A stretch of DNA of 64,000 bases, taken from Lineus longissimus (taxonomy: Eukaryota > Nemertea > Pilidiophora > Heteronemertea > Lineidae). Of the stretch, positions 63,561-64,000 are shown piece after piece; within the stretch, counting starts at the first letter, position 1, and every line of letters begins with the position of its first letter. The translations under genes and the position numbers were made by a program. The notes under the pieces were generated by a model. The model saw only the letters and a program-made list of their open reading frames with translations, ran no database searches and was not told the DNA's origin. The stretch is taken from contig NC_088325.1 of the NCBI RefSeq assembly GCF_910592395.1, forward strand, positions 14,076,109 through 14,140,108, given 5' to 3'.

Positions 63561-64000
63561 TCTACTGGTTGCATGTGGCATAATGAAGGGGCTGGTTTTC
63601 TGATAGGTCTTTACAGCTTTCAAGGATTGCGAAAAAAAGCTCTAGGAATTTGACCAAGTAGCACCAGGGACAGGGACAGGGACAGTTGGTCGTGAGAAGT
63701 CTCTACCGCACAGTGGTCCATCCTCCTTAGATCCATTCGCTTGGATTCCATTTGTTCCTTCTTTTCATGCATGTGGACAGAGCGGGATTCGTTTCCAGTA
63801 TCCCAGTGTCCACCCATGGATTCCTTGGCATGTGACAAGTGGCTCAGAGAAGTCACCAGAGTATTGAGAATGGTTCCATCGATCAGAGGCCCAAACTACA
63901 CTCCTAATCTTCCGTGCAGTGTTATCGTTTTCTGCTCTCATTGCTCCAAGGAGCTCGATCTGGAAACAACAAACAACTGCAGGAGGAGTGTAGCCTGAAG

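Larger units (their letters stand above)
59967..64000. other. Unassigned DNA to window end
   Basis: I found no exon I can support in this stretch. It holds a 40-bp duplication (GCGTTTTGTGGAC at 60192 and 60233), a C-run near 61676, and the repeats listed separately. Confidence 0.4.

Overview
The window is genomic DNA from an animal. Genes are split by GT-AG introns, with spacer full of short interspersed repeats. It is most likely from a marine invertebrate (a lophotrochozoan or invertebrate deuterostome), judged from short introns, SUEL-like lectin and CUB-like ectodomains, tRNA- and 5S-derived SINE fragments and foldback MITEs. The exact clade cannot be fixed from the sequence. All exon models below were built by hand from splice sites, phase continuity and family recognition.

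Layout. (1) About 3.6-17.0 kb, plus strand: the 3' part of a follistatin-like 1 (FSTL1-type) gene with two EF-hands and a cysteine-rich VWC-like segment. It continues in phase into a transmembrane exon and a long acidic, repeat-bearing cytoplasmic exon. FSTL1 is normally secreted, so this architecture is unusual. The signal peptide, follistatin and Kazal exons should lie upstream of base 1. (2) 18.96-23.1 kb and 24.7-27.5 kb, minus strand: two tandem paralogous type I membrane proteins. Each has a signal peptide, a SUEL-like lectin module, a CUB-like module, a Thr-rich stalk, a TM helix and a short basic tail. (3) 30.2-31.7 kb, plus strand: a two-exon zinc-finger protein with ten fingers. (4) 32.4-50.7 kb, plus strand: a complete TMEM145/GPR180-family (GOLD-domain seven-TM) gene. 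(5) 50.7-64 kb: mostly repeats and unassigned DNA, including a near-perfect 99-bp inverted repeat, satellites, SINE-like pieces and one possible orphan 5' exon pair.

The most striking system is in the TMEM145-like gene. Four positions in the protein are each encoded by two or three tandem, diverged, splice-competent exons with identical phase: two versions of an ectodomain strand exon, three of the cysteine-bearing end of the ectodomain, two of TM1, and two of the TM6-TM7 exon. In the last pair, inclusion of both copies breaks the reading frame, so they must be alternatives. If the other sets are also mutually exclusive, 2 x 3 x 2 x 2 = 24 receptor isoforms follow. This would be a Dscam-like combinatorial arrangement in a seven-TM protein, affecting both the putative ligand face and the membrane bundle.
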